Source: Pseudomonas pisciculturae (lineage in GTDB: Bacteria > Pseudomonadota > Gammaproteobacteria > Pseudomonadales > Pseudomonadaceae). Taken from it: a DNA stretch of 64,000 nt. The notes under the pieces were generated by a model. That model was not told the DNA's origin. It did no database searches and was given only the letters and a program-made list of their open reading frames with translations. The position numbers and the translations under genes are program-made. The DNA is taken from assembly GCF_015461805.1 (NCBI RefSeq), contig NZ_JACVZE010000005.1:434001-498000 (forward strand). Direction: 5' to 3'. Shown here piece by piece: positions 1-7,992 of this stretch. Position 1 is the stretch's first letter, and each line of letters starts with the position of its first letter.

Positions 1-717
1 TACCCGGTCGATGTAGGTACTGCCTTTGGCGCCGCGTTTGAGAACCACGCGCTCGATATTCGCTTTCTCGAAGACGAGGGCAATGCTCTCCTCTACCGGA
101 AGATCCGGGAAGAAGAACTGCAGGTCTGACTCGCTCGGCAAAAAAAGATGGCAGCGATTGAATACGTTGTGCAATGCCGCGCTCATCGGTTTGAAATGCA
201 GCATTTCGGTACGGATGTTCGGGTCAAAACTGATACGTACGTCATGGTCGCGCGCTTGCTCAAGCAGGACGTCCAGTGCAGCTATCGCACCGGCGCTGTT
301 GAGCGAAGAGCCCATTACATGCAGGTACTTCGCGCCCTTCAACACATTGGCAGGAATGCTCCCGGCGCCCAGAAGCCCGCTGGCACTGGCAGTAATGTTG
401 AACACGTAGCTGCGGCTACCATCATGTTCGTAAGCGACAAATGCCGTTCCGGTAGGCAGCTCGGCGTGCCTAACGATATTGCTGACGTCCACACCGTTCG
501 CTCGAAGTCGCTGAATGATGCAGGTGCCAAATGCATCTGTGCCTATATGCCCGATGTATGAAACGGACGCGCCCATGCGCGCTGCCTGGTCGGCGAAAAT
601 CGCTGGAGCACCGCTGGGAAACGGGCCCGCAAAGGTGCTCGGTTCCAAGTACCCACGACCCACCTCTTCAGCCACGAACTCGGCCAGAAGCTCACCAAAT
701 GCAACTATGGTAGCCAT
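1..717 (-). CDS. PfkB-family carbohydrate kinase, 3' end beyond window
   Basis: The minus strand from the ATG at 715-717 stays open to the window edge, giving the first 239 residues of a sugar kinase. The N-terminus (MATIVAFGELLAEF) and the substrate-contact segment PSGAPAIFADQAARMG are typical of the ribokinase/PfkB fold, as are IGHIGTDAFG and ISFDPNIR. The family's C-terminal GAGD catalytic motif would lie outside the window. PfkB kinases phosphorylate fructose, 2-ketogluconate, ribose or similar sugars using ATP in the cytoplasm. It lies 25 bp downstream of a sorbitol-type dehydrogenase on the same strand, so fructokinase acting on the fructose that enzyme produces is the natural guess. 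The substrate is inferred only. Confidence 0.85.
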   Translation of the reverse strand, partial: MATIVAFGELLAEFVAEEVGRGYLEPSTFAGPFPSGAPAIFADQAARMGASVSYIGHIGTDAFGTCIIQRLRANGVDVSNIVRHAELPTGTAFVAYEHDGSRSYVFNITASASGLLGAGSIPANVLKGAKYLHVMGSSLNSAGAIAALDVLLEQARDHDVRISFDPNIRTEMLHFKPMSAALHNVFNRCHLFLPSESDLQFFFPDLPVEESIALVFEKANIERVVLKRGAKGSTYIDRV

Positions 718-742
718 CGTTAATATCCTCGCGCAGGTTGAC

Positions 743-1519
743 TCAGCTCATCCAGTTACCGCCGTCGACATTCAATGTCTGGGCGGTAACGTAATCGGAA
801 TCCTTGGATGCGAGGAATACGGCGGCACCTACGAAATCTTCAGATGCGCCCATTCTGCCGAGTGGAACGGCGGCACCTACCTGGCGTTTCTTCTCGCCTG
901 GAGCAAGGTTTTCATAGCGCGCAAACAGGCTATCTACCTTGTCCCACATCGGCGTATCGACGACACCAGGAGCGATGCCGTTGACGTTGATGCGATCTTT
1001 AGCGAGAGCGAGCGCGGCGGATTGGGTGTAGCTGATAACGGCGGCTTTACTGGCGCAGTAATGCGCGACCAAGGCCTCTCCACGACGACCCGCCTGGGAA
1101 GCCATGTTGATGATCCTGCCACCCTCCCCCTGCTCGACCATTTGCCGCGCGGCTGCTTGCATCAGGAAAAACATGCTGCGTACGTTGACGGCAAAAATGC
1201 GCTCATAGGCATCCCACGACTCATCGAGGAACGGGCCCATGTCGAAGACGGCAGCGTTGTTGAAGAGGATATCCAGGCGACCAAAACGCTCGACGGCGGT
1301 ATTGACCACGGCCTGCAGATTTTCTTTGGAAGACAGATCGGTGCTGAGCGTGGAGAGGCGACGGGTGTCTACACCCGTAAACGGGGCCAGCAGTTCTTCA
1401 TCAGTCTTGATGTCAACGAGCAGGCAGCTCGCACCCTCAGCAAGGTATCCCAGCGCAACGGCCTGACCGATCCCGCTACCGGCACCGGTGATTACAGCGA
1501 CTTTATTGACGAGCTTCAT
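743..1519 (-). CDS. SDR-family L-iditol/sorbitol 2-dehydrogenase
   Basis: A 258-residue classical short-chain dehydrogenase. The nucleotide-binding TGAGSGIG is at residues 11-18, NNAA at 87-90, and the catalytic set is N112, S141, Y154 and K158. D36 at the end of strand 2 favours NAD. The stretches NMASQAGRRGEALV, GEKKRQVGAAVP and the C-terminal NVDGGNWMS are, from memory, nearly the same as in the rhizobial/Rhodobacter sorbitol dehydrogenase SmoS, which oxidises D-sorbitol to fructose and galactitol to tagatose. It reads into the PfkB kinase gene, suggesting a polyol -> ketose -> ketose phosphate route. No polyol ABC transporter is visible in the window; it may lie to the left. Confidence 0.88.
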   Translation of the reverse strand: MKLVNKVAVITGAGSGIGQAVALGYLAEGASCLLVDIKTDEELLAPFTGVDTRRLSTLSTDLSSKENLQAVVNTAVERFGRLDILFNNAAVFDMGPFLDESWDAYERIFAVNVRSMFFLMQAAARQMVEQGEGGRIINMASQAGRRGEALVAHYCASKAAVISYTQSAALALAKDRINVNGIAPGVVDTPMWDKVDSLFARYENLAPGEKKRQVGAAVPLGRMGASEDFVGAAVFLASKDSDYVTAQTLNVDGGNWMS

Positions 1520-1557
1520 GGATAGACCTGCATATTTGTTTTTATGTGACGCCAGAT

Positions 1558-1588
1558 TTACATATGTTCACACACCTAACAAATGTAA
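1558..1588. promoter_or_regulatory. Candidate operator upstream of the polyol dehydrogenase
   Basis: Two 11-bp arms, TTACATATGTT (1558-1568) and AACAAATGTAA (1578-1588), are inverted copies with one mismatch, separated by 9 bp. They lie 39-69 bp upstream of the dehydrogenase start, within an AT-rich 209-bp gap. This is a plausible dimeric repressor or activator site. No matching regulator gene is next to it. Confidence 0.4.
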
Positions 1589-1728
1589 TGTATTTATCAG
1601 CAACAGGTAATCGATTGAGAAAATGATAAATCCGGATGCGCCTCCTTCTTTTGGACTGACGCCCATGGAAATGGGGGTGACGACAGCGGGATGCTCTGAG
1701 CTCACCGAGCAGTGTCTTGCCCTCGTGA

Positions 1729-2979
1729 TTAGGAAGCTGCATCGCTGGTCGACATGCAACGCTTTTCAACACCGATGGATATGGCGAAAAAAATGATGCC
1801 GAGAACGGCCAGACCGGCACCAACCCAACCCGTTGATGCCCAGCCGAGCCCACCAGCGATGGCGAGCCCGCCTAGCGATGCACCGACGGCGTTAGATACA
1901 TTGAATGCACTGTGATTGAGGGCAGCAGCCAGGGTTTGAGCTTCACCCGCGACATTCATCAGGCGCACCTGAAGGGCGGGAACCAGCGCGAACCCGCAAC
2001 CGATGAGAAACAGTACAGCCAAAGTGCCAACCCCGGAGGATGCAAAGATAGAGAAGCCCGCCAGGAACATCGCATTCCAAATCATGATGTAGAAGATTGC
2101 AGGCACTAGCGCGCGGTCTGCCAACCACCCGCCTATCAGGTTGCCCACGATCATCCCGATCCCCCAGAGCGCCAGAACCATAGGCACTTGGCCGGATGAG
2201 AACCCTGTGACCTCGGTAAGCGTCGGGGTGATGTAGCTATACACCGAAAACATCCCGCCGAAGCCGATTGAAGCGGTGGCCAGCGTTAGCCAAAGCTGAG
2301 GCTTTTTGAGACCGCTGATCTCGGATTTAGGGCTCGCAGACGCGTCGCGCGGGATGGTTGGGATAAATACCCAAAACAGAATGATGGCAATGGCCCCACC
2401 CGCAGCGAGCGCCGCAAACGCGCCCCGCCATCCGAAGAGCTGACCAATCCACGTGGCAGCAGGTACACCGACGACATTGGCCGCTGCCAACCCCGCCATG
2501 ACATAGCCGGCAGCTTGGGCTTTGCGGTTTTCAGCCACCATGGTCGCGGCCACTAGACAGGCGACGCCGTAATAGGCGCCATGCGGCAGACCGGCCAGGA
2601 AACGTGCGCCCAGCAACGTTGCGTGATTACAAGCAACAGCGCTGGCTCCGTATCCAACTGCAAATAGCGCAAGAAGCGCGATCAGCAGTGCCTTTCGCGG
2701 CCAACGCGCGGCGAGAATCGCAATGAGCGGTGCACCGACCACGACGCCAAGTGCGTAAGCGGTGATGTAACCGCCCGCAACAGGTATGGAGACGTCTGTG
2801 CTCGACGCCAAACCTGGAAGCAGACTCATGGAGGCAAACTCACCGGTTCCGATAAATAGACCGCCCAGGCCAAGCATGGTGATGGCCATGCCTGTGCCGT
2901 GCGGGACGTCGATTGCCGGTTGAGACTGCGAAATGTTTGTATGGATACTGGACTGACTGCTCATCAACGATGCCTGCAA
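1729..2979 (-). CDS. MFS transporter, AraJ/DHA1 drug-efflux type
   Basis: A 416-residue protein with about 12 hydrophobic segments. The N-terminal half has GEFASMSLLPGLA and the A-like loop AARWPRKALL. LAGLPHGAYYGVACLVAATMV is characteristic of AraJ/YdhP-type exporters in the DHA1 branch of the major facilitator superfamily. The first 40 residues are hydrophilic, and the ATG six codons downstream (MSSQSS) is an equally good start. Exporters of this branch exchange small metabolites or drugs for protons at the inner membrane. It lies on the same strand as the polyol dehydrogenase but 209 bp upstream with a likely promoter in between, so it is probably a separate unit. The substrate cannot be read from the sequence. 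Confidence 0.85.
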   Translation of the reverse strand: MQASLMSSQSSIHTNISQSQPAIDVPHGTGMAITMLGLGGLFIGTGEFASMSLLPGLASSTDVSIPVAGGYITAYALGVVVGAPLIAILAARWPRKALLIALLALFAVGYGASAVACNHATLLGARFLAGLPHGAYYGVACLVAATMVAENRKAQAAGYVMAGLAAANVVGVPAATWIGQLFGWRGAFAALAAGGAIAIILFWVFIPTIPRDASASPKSEISGLKKPQLWLTLATASIGFGGMFSVYSYITPTLTEVTGFSSGQVPMVLALWGIGMIVGNLIGGWLADRALVPAIFYIMIWNAMFLAGFSIFASSGVGTLAVLFLIGCGFALVPALQVRLMNVAGEAQTLAAALNHSAFNVSNAVGASLGGLAIAGGLGWASTGWVGAGLAVLGIIFFAISIGVEKRCMSTSDAAS

Positions 2980-3046
2980 TGAAGCGGCACCGAGGGCACC
3001 CTATAACAATGAAGAGAAATGGCACCTTCACGAATGGCTGGATGAT

Positions 3047-4207
3047 TCATAGGAATGTTCCCCTGGCTGTATGCTCGTTAAGCGTTGGGCCGGCCCGCAG
3101 GACAATCTCGGTAATTTCTGCAGGGACACCGAGACGGATCGGAAAACCATTCCACAACGCAGTGCCGTTGCTGACGTAGAGCTTCATTTTGCCGACGTCA
3201 TAGCGGCCCGAAATAAAGCCTTGATTGGCGTACCCCGCTACCCAGTCCAAGCCGCTGATCATGCCGCCATGGGTGTGTCCCGAGAGCTGCAAACCAACCC
3301 CGGCAGCAGCCGACTCCGACGCACCCACCGGGCGATGTTTCAACAAAATCGTCGGGGTATCCTTCGGCGCGCCGTCAAGCGCCTGGGCCAAGTCAGGGCC
3401 CCCATAGCCGTAAGTTGGAGCAACCTCATCTGTCACCCCTGCAACCACTAACTGATCAGCGCCTTTACGAAGAACGACGTGCTCATTCACCAGCACGCGC
3501 ATACCCAAACGCTCGAACTGCGCAATCCATTGTTCGGCATCGAAGTAATATTCGTGGTTTCCGGGAACAGCGATGACACCCAAGGGAGCACTCAGTTTGC
3601 TCAGCGGCGCCACGTCCTTCTTCCGGGCGTCGACGGTGCCGTCAATGAGATCTCCAGTGATAAAAATTGCATCGGCGTTGAGTGCATTGGCACGCGACAC
3701 AACACCCTCTACCCAGTCAGCCTGGAAAAGACGACTAATGTGCAGATCAGTGAGCTGCACTATGCGCAGCCCCTCAAGCGATCTAGGCAGGTTCTCAACC
3801 GTCACATCAATACGTCGAACCCCAGGCACCTGCACCGCCTGATAAACACCCACTGCCGACAGTAACAACGCCGTCACTGCGATAGCGGAACGCAGTCGCC
3901 CACCAACCACATTTTTCCAAGGCATCTTGCGACAGGCAGCGACAATGCCACTGACCCCATCCGTTAACAGCGTGAGCACCAGCACCAGAACAAAAGTGCA
4001 GAAAAGCCAGCCTGCAATCAAGACAATCGCGCGCGGCACCTCAGGAGAAAACATCGTTCCGTAAACGGCGATGAGAACGAGGTGATACTTTGAAATGATG
4101 AGCAGCGCTACCGCCAAAAGCACACGCCAACCCCGACCGATGGGTAGCGCAACGACGAAGCGCCATAGCACGTACAGGTACGCGACGGTCAGGTAGATAT
4201 GGAACAC
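3047..4207 (-). CDS. Membrane-anchored metallophosphoesterase, YkuE/YaeI type
   Basis: A 386-residue protein with three to four N-terminal membrane segments (about residues 5-120) followed by a calcineurin-like phosphoesterase domain. Metal ligands are visible as LTDLHIS (D154, H156), ITGDLID (D186), VPGNHEYYF (N217, H218) and LSGHTHGG near residue 320. Relatives YkuE and YaeI hydrolyse lipid-linked phosphate such as UDP-diacylglucosamine-type substrates or other phosphodiesters at the membrane face. The substrate here is not known. It is divergent from the LysR gene starting at 4334 (126-bp gap), so that regulator may control it. The 67 bp to the MFS gene hold no obvious terminator. Confidence 0.85.
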   Translation of the reverse strand: MFHIYLTVAYLYVLWRFVVALPIGRGWRVLLAVALLIISKYHLVLIAVYGTMFSPEVPRAIVLIAGWLFCTFVLVLVLTLLTDGVSGIVAACRKMPWKNVVGGRLRSAIAVTALLLSAVGVYQAVQVPGVRRIDVTVENLPRSLEGLRIVQLTDLHISRLFQADWVEGVVSRANALNADAIFITGDLIDGTVDARKKDVAPLSKLSAPLGVIAVPGNHEYYFDAEQWIAQFERLGMRVLVNEHVVLRKGADQLVVAGVTDEVAPTYGYGGPDLAQALDGAPKDTPTILLKHRPVGASESAAAGVGLQLSGHTHGGMISGLDWVAGYANQGFISGRYDVGKMKLYVSNGTALWNGFPIRLGVPAEITEIVLRAGPTLNEHTARGTFL

Positions 4208-4333
4208 AGTAAAAACACCCCCGTGGGTTGACGCAGCAATTATTGAGTGGAATTAATAGTAACCGCGATGAATCCCGCAATTGATTAGCGAGATTGCATA
4301 AGCCATTGAATTACGCTCAACCATGGATGTGTC

Positions 4334-5254
4334 ATGCCTGTACTGCCTACTACACGGCTTTCTCGTGCAGACCTCGCCGATCTGAACGCCTTTCTCGCAG
4401 TGGAGAGGATGCGAAGCTTTACCCGTGCGGCAGTCGAACTCGGTATCACGACCTCCGCGCTGAGTCATGCCATCCGCAATCTGGAAAGTCGGCTCGGGGT
4501 TCGGCTGTTGAATCGCACGAGCAGGACGGTCTCTCCAACCGACGCAGGAGCTGTTCTTGCCAAGCGATTGGCCGTGGGCTTTACCGAGATAAGCGGCGCT
4601 CTGGCGGCGCTGGATCGACACAGAGACAGGCCTTCCGGCAGGCTTCGTCTTAACGTGTTGGCCGATGGCGCACGTTTACTGTTCACGAAGTTTCTGCCTC
4701 CATTTCTGGAGGCCTACCCTGAGGTATCAGTCGAAGTCGCAGTTGACGACAAGATGGTCGACATCGTGGCAGCAGGCTTCGATGCCGGAATACGCTTCGG
4801 CAACACGATCCCGGAGGATTACATCGCCGTTCGACTCAGCGAAGAGTTGCGATGGGTGGCAGTAGCCTCTCCTCGATACCTGAACGCCAATGCTCGCATC
4901 CTGATCCCAGAGGATTTGAAGAACCACAACTGCATTCAGATTCGCACGGGTAATGGCGTGATTTACAGGTGGGATTTTGAAAAAGATGGCGAACACCAAG
5001 CCATTGATGTCCCTGGGCAACTGTGCGTAAACGAAACCACCTTCGGCATTGAGATGGCGCTCGCGGATCGAGGGATCACCTACTGCCTCGAAGAACGCGT
5101 GAGTGGGCACCTGGCTCGCGGGGAATTACAAATTGTTCTCCCGGACTGGGCCCCCATCGAACCGGCGTTTTATATTTACTACCCTGGACGTCGGCAAATG
5201 CCGCCTGGTCTTCGAGAGTTGGTGGACCTGTTTCGAGCAGGACGCCCCTCTTGA
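4334..5254 (+). CDS. LysR-family transcriptional regulator
   Basis: A 306-residue LysR protein. The winged helix-turn-helix is at about residues 12-72, with SFTRAAVELGITTSALSHAI followed by LESRLGVRLLNRTSR, then a periplasmic-binding-like effector domain from about residue 95. The sequence is closest in style to the CrgA/AaeR-like 'LysR type 2' group that controls nearby oxidoreductase and transporter genes. It is transcribed away from the metallophosphoesterase and MFS genes. LysR proteins usually regulate their divergent neighbour and repress themselves; the effector is unknown. Confidence 0.9.
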   Translation: MPVLPTTRLSRADLADLNAFLAVERMRSFTRAAVELGITTSALSHAIRNLESRLGVRLLNRTSRTVSPTDAGAVLAKRLAVGFTEISGALAALDRHRDRPSGRLRLNVLADGARLLFTKFLPPFLEAYPEVSVEVAVDDKMVDIVAAGFDAGIRFGNTIPEDYIAVRLSEELRWVAVASPRYLNANARILIPEDLKNHNCIQIRTGNGVIYRWDFEKDGEHQAIDVPGQLCVNETTFGIEMALADRGITYCLEERVSGHLARGELQIVLPDWAPIEPAFYIYYPGRRQMPPGLRELVDLFRAGRPS

Positions 5255-5285
5255 TCCCGTGATCAATGCTGTAACGTCGACGCTG

Positions 5286-5420
5286 CACTGCTGGCGCCCT
5301 TCACGGTCATAGCGAAATAGCCACAGTGTATTGCGCGCCTTGGTGACACAAAGGGAGCCAGTCAAAATACGGGCCCGAACGGGCCCGTGATGTCTTACCT
5401 AATCCTGCCTTTGTTCGCAG
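5286..5420 (-). pseudogene. Remnant of a P4-type tyrosine integrase and its upstream region
   Basis: Reading leftwards from about 5362, a short frame gives CVTKARNTLWLFRYDREGRQQ, which aligns with WVTKAGSKLWLFRSYWEGRQQ in the integrase fragment at 11159-11404. The non-coding DNA at 5355-5420 also matches the DNA upstream of that fragment (11459-11522): CCAGTCAAAATA, GAACGGGCCCGT and TAATCCTG recur in the same order. About 130 bp containing the start codon and first ~28 codons are missing here, so this copy is dead. It sits just left of an 18-bp copy of the tRNA-Gly end. Confidence 0.7.
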
Positions 5421-5421
5421 G

Positions 5422-5453
5422 CAAAAAAAAACCACTCTATTGAGTGGCTTTTT
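5422..5453. terminator. Rho-independent terminator-like hairpin
   Basis: CCACTC (5432-5437), loop TATT and GAGTGG (5442-5447) are flanked by an A-run on the left and CTTTTT on the right, so it can act in either direction. It lies between the integrase remnant and the att-like repeat. Confidence 0.6.
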
Positions 5454-5455
5454 AG

Positions 5456-5473
5456 TGTTTGGAGCGGGAAACG
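5456..5473. repeat. Left att-like direct repeat of the tRNA-Gly 3' end
   Basis: The 18 bases TGTTTGGAGCGGGAAACG are identical to 11615-11632, where 14 of them form the 3' terminus of tRNA-Gly(GCC) and the rest continue just beyond it. A duplicated tRNA end beside an integrase remnant is the usual trace of site-specific island insertion. The match stops after 5473. Confidence 0.7.
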
Positions 5474-5606
5474 GGTCGTTTACCAGAGTTTCGAATCGCT
5501 TGCTCAATCGTATCGATCCTTAAATACACAGCACCTGTCGTAGCGGCGAGATCCTTGGCGATAGTCGTTTTCCGGTGCCTGGCAGGCCGGTGAAGACAAT
5601 TAGCAT
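5474..5606 (-). pseudogene. Truncated, frameshifted P-loop kinase/ATPase
   Basis: A good start (ATG at 5604-5606, preceded by AAGGACG) begins MLIVFTGLPGTGK, a Walker A loop. After GGAAAA one base is missing. Restoring it gives TTIAKDLAATTGAVYLRID and TIEQAIRNSGKRP, typical of the small AAA/zeta-like kinase family that phosphorylates sugars, nucleosides or antibiotics. The coding homology then runs straight into the att-like repeat at 5473 and the rest of the protein is absent. It therefore looks truncated by recombination at the att site and inactivated by a frameshift. Confidence 0.65.
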
Positions 5607-5935
5607 TCTACGTCCTTCGGTTCATAACTTAGCCCAGTGTAGGCTGCGATCAGTTGTGCGGTAGCAATTGATAGATCTCACTCGCCCGCTGCGTAGGGAG
5701 CCGGCGAACAGCCAATCTTTGCTCCCGAGCGCCCTAGCAAGATCAATTGCTCTGCTATGCCAGATGTTTCTGCGCAAGACGCGTTGACTCGTCATGAGTG
5801 ATCCCCCTTTCCTCGACAAAACGATCGGGCAAGTATCACCACAACCTTCTACCCCCCGACAAAGAGCCGACCGAATAAATTCACCCACCCTTGCCATCGG
5901 CCCGTGCCGATCGTGCAGACTCTGGAGCGTGAACC
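5607..5935. other. Gene-free stretch between kinase remnant and monooxygenase
   Basis: No convincing gene is seen in these 329 bp. A 91-codon minus-strand frame (5622-5897) has no family resemblance or supported start. The right end must contain the promoter of the amino-acid monooxygenase gene, whose ribosome-binding site GGAGCG is 6 bp before the ATG at 5936. Confidence 0.5.
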
Positions 5936-7912
5936 ATGACCATCGGATCCACCTACGACTACCCTGCCCTCATCGCAAAACGCTTACCGCCCCACGATCC
6001 CTCAGTATGGCGAGGTCGCTTTCCCAGCCCGCCAGACCTATGTTTCAACTACCGAAAACTGGTTGAGCAAGAATCCGGTATCGCTAATGCCACTCGGCCT
6101 GATTACAAGATCTGCATCGTCGGCGCCGGCGTCACGGGCTTGACCGCCGCTCGGGAATTGCTTCGATGTGGATTCAATAACGTGACATTGCTCGAGCAAT
6201 CCCATCGCGTTGGCGGCCGGCACTTATCGGTGCTCAACTCCGGCCAATCTCCGCTAATCGGCGCTACGCCCTTCGAAATGGGCGCGATGCGCATGCCACT
6301 GTTCAACAAGGCGGGTGAATCACCGTTGGAGGGCCAGTCGTTACTGGCTTATTACTGCAAGCGCTTTGAACTGCGGCTCTCCGACTTCCCCAACCCAGGC
6401 TCAGCGCATGTGCGCAGTACCGGCATTTACCTGCGTGAAGGGCTGCTTGAAGGGCAGTTAGAACCGCAAATGCTGATCTGGAAAAATCCGAAAGGTGATA
6501 CCCCGCCGCCCACTGAAAAACTGCAGCAGGTGTATGCCAAGTGGCGTCACTTTGCAGATCAAATGACCCGCCAAATCGCACAAAGCTATGGCACGGCGCG
6601 ATGGGAATCCCTGTGGGCTGCTATCGTCGCGCGCTACCACAACCTGTCCTTTCGTGACCTGGTCACCTTGCCGAGCCAGACCTGGAACGCTGATCACCCC
6701 GATGATTTTGGTGGACTCGGCATGAGCCCGGAAGAATCCACGACTTTCTATTCCATCGGGATTGGCGACGGCAGTTGGGGAGCGTTCTACGATGTCTGCT
6801 GCCTCTACCCCATTCGCACGGCGATCTTCGGATTTAGCAGCCAATTGCAACTCGTACATGGCCGTGTGGACGCCGAAGGCAACCCCATGCCATCGCCGTA
6901 TCTGGGCGCCCCGTCACTGGATGACTGCAACGGCTTGGCGTTTGCCCCGCCGCGCTATCTCGGCCTGGCTGCACTGGATGAGTGCCTGTTATTTACGCCA
7001 GCCGAAGCCAATGGCTCTTCGTTTTATGACCATTGCCGGCAGCGCGGCGAAGGCTTCCTGACCGACACTTCGGTGACCCGACTGACCAAACTTGAAAACG
7101 GCCAAATTCGCGTCGCCTACGACTGGAACGTCAGCAGTCCCACCGGCAAATCCGAACGCCATGAAGACTTCGATGCCGTGATCATGACCCTGCCCTCCTG
7201 GATCATCGAAACCCACATCCAACTGGAAAATTTCAGTCAGGCAATGCTGCCGTACGCCATCACCAACGCCTACAAAACCGCGCACTGGGAAACCAGTTGC
7301 AAGGTCTACGCCCCGCTGAAAAAGAGCTTTTTGTCTAAAAACAAAAAGATCCCGCAGATCCTGGTCACCGACAGTTTTGTCCATGATGTGTATGCCTACC
7401 GCTACCACGACGCCTATCCCTACGACTGCATTCTGCTCAGTTACACCTGGGAGGATGACGCCACCAAACTTGCATCCTTCGACGATCAAACGCTGGTCAG
7501 CAAATGCGTAGCAGAACTGGACCGTATCTTGTTGCGTTGCGCCAATATCAAAACGCTGATTTCGCCCTACATCGACACGCAGAACGCGGTGGTTCAACGT
7601 TGGGTAACTGACAAAAACGCCTTGGGCTGCGCCAAACTCTATCGTGCTGGCACTTACTACGACGCCGTCAACTTGATGAAGTACAACCGCGACTACGCCC
7701 ATGTTTCAGGGCTCTATCTCTCGGGAGAATCGTTTTCCGTGGATGCCGGTTGGACCGAACCCTGCCTGCGGGGCGCCATCGACGCGGTGATCCACCTCTG
7801 TAACACCACCCATGCCAACTTCAACGGCGGCTTTACTTTGGACGACTACCCGACCTACCAGGCTCAGCCCTTTGGGCATCAACCTACGCCCCAAGCAGAA
7901 ACGTACTACTGA
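5936..7912 (+). CDS. Flavin L-amino-acid 2-monooxygenase/oxidase (IaaM, DavB, phenylalanine oxidase family)
   Basis: A 658-residue flavin amine oxidase. The FAD-binding motif IVGAGVTGLTAARELL is at residues 61-76, E87 ends the second strand, and RVGGR (91-95) is followed by the substrate-domain signature FEMGAMRMP. Further matches to tryptophan 2-monooxygenase of gall-forming pseudomonads include SIGIGDGSWGAF, CILLSYTWEDDATKL and the C-terminal GLYLSGESFSVDAGW. Such enzymes convert an L-amino acid plus O2 to the corresponding amide, CO2 and water. Members differ in substrate (Trp in IaaM, Lys in DavB, Phe in the P-501 enzyme). At 658 residues it is longer than IaaM or DavB (about 560) and nearer the phenylalanine enzyme (about 710, processed from a precursor). 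It is followed by a nitrilase-fold amidase, which would hydrolyse the amide. Substrate undetermined. Confidence 0.85.
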   Translation: MTIGSTYDYPALIAKRLPPHDPSVWRGRFPSPPDLCFNYRKLVEQESGIANATRPDYKICIVGAGVTGLTAARELLRCGFNNVTLLEQSHRVGGRHLSVLNSGQSPLIGATPFEMGAMRMPLFNKAGESPLEGQSLLAYYCKRFELRLSDFPNPGSAHVRSTGIYLREGLLEGQLEPQMLIWKNPKGDTPPPTEKLQQVYAKWRHFADQMTRQIAQSYGTARWESLWAAIVARYHNLSFRDLVTLPSQTWNADHPDDFGGLGMSPEESTTFYSIGIGDGSWGAFYDVCCLYPIRTAIFGFSSQLQLVHGRVDAEGNPMPSPYLGAPSLDDCNGLAFAPPRYLGLAALDECLLFTPAEANGSSFYDHCRQRGEGFLTDTSVTRLTKLENGQIRVAYDWNVSSPTGKSERHEDFDAVIMTLPSWIIETHIQLENFSQAMLPYAITNAYKTAHWETSCKVYAPLKKSFLSKNKKIPQILVTDSFVHDVYAYRYHDAYPYDCILLSYTWEDDATKLASFDDQTLVSKCVAELDRILLRCANIKTLISPYIDTQNAVVQRWVTDKNALGCAKLYRAGTYYDAVNLMKYNRDYAHVSGLYLSGESFSVDAGWTEPCLRGAIDAVIHLCNTTHANFNGGFTLDDYPTYQAQPFGHQPTPQAETYY

Positions 7913-7926
7913 CGACCACACAACAA

Positions 7927-7987
7927 AGACCTCTTACTTAAGCATCCGCCTACAAACGGCGGGTCCAAAACAATAAAAAAGAGGTCT
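7927..7987 (+). promoter_or_regulatory. Nested inverted repeat covering the ribosome-binding site of the amidase gene
   Basis: AGACCTCTT (7927-7935) and AAGAGGTCT (7979-7987) are perfect inverted copies. The right arm contains the GAGG Shine-Dalgarno for the ATG at 7993. Between them CCGCC (7946-7950) and GGCGG (7958-7962) form a second hairpin. In RNA this would partly hide the ribosome-binding site. There is no U-run directly after the outer stem, so it is not a standard terminator. Confidence 0.45.
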
Positions 7988-7992
7988 GAGCC

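Noticed and set aside
515..1525. 336-codon plus-strand frame
   Set aside because: It is antisense to the polyol dehydrogenase and the kinase, both of which have clear family motifs.
5126..5365. 79-codon minus-strand ORF as a gene
   Set aside because: Only the first 26 residues resemble the integrase; the rest is out-of-frame antisense of the LysR gene, so it is recorded as a remnant.
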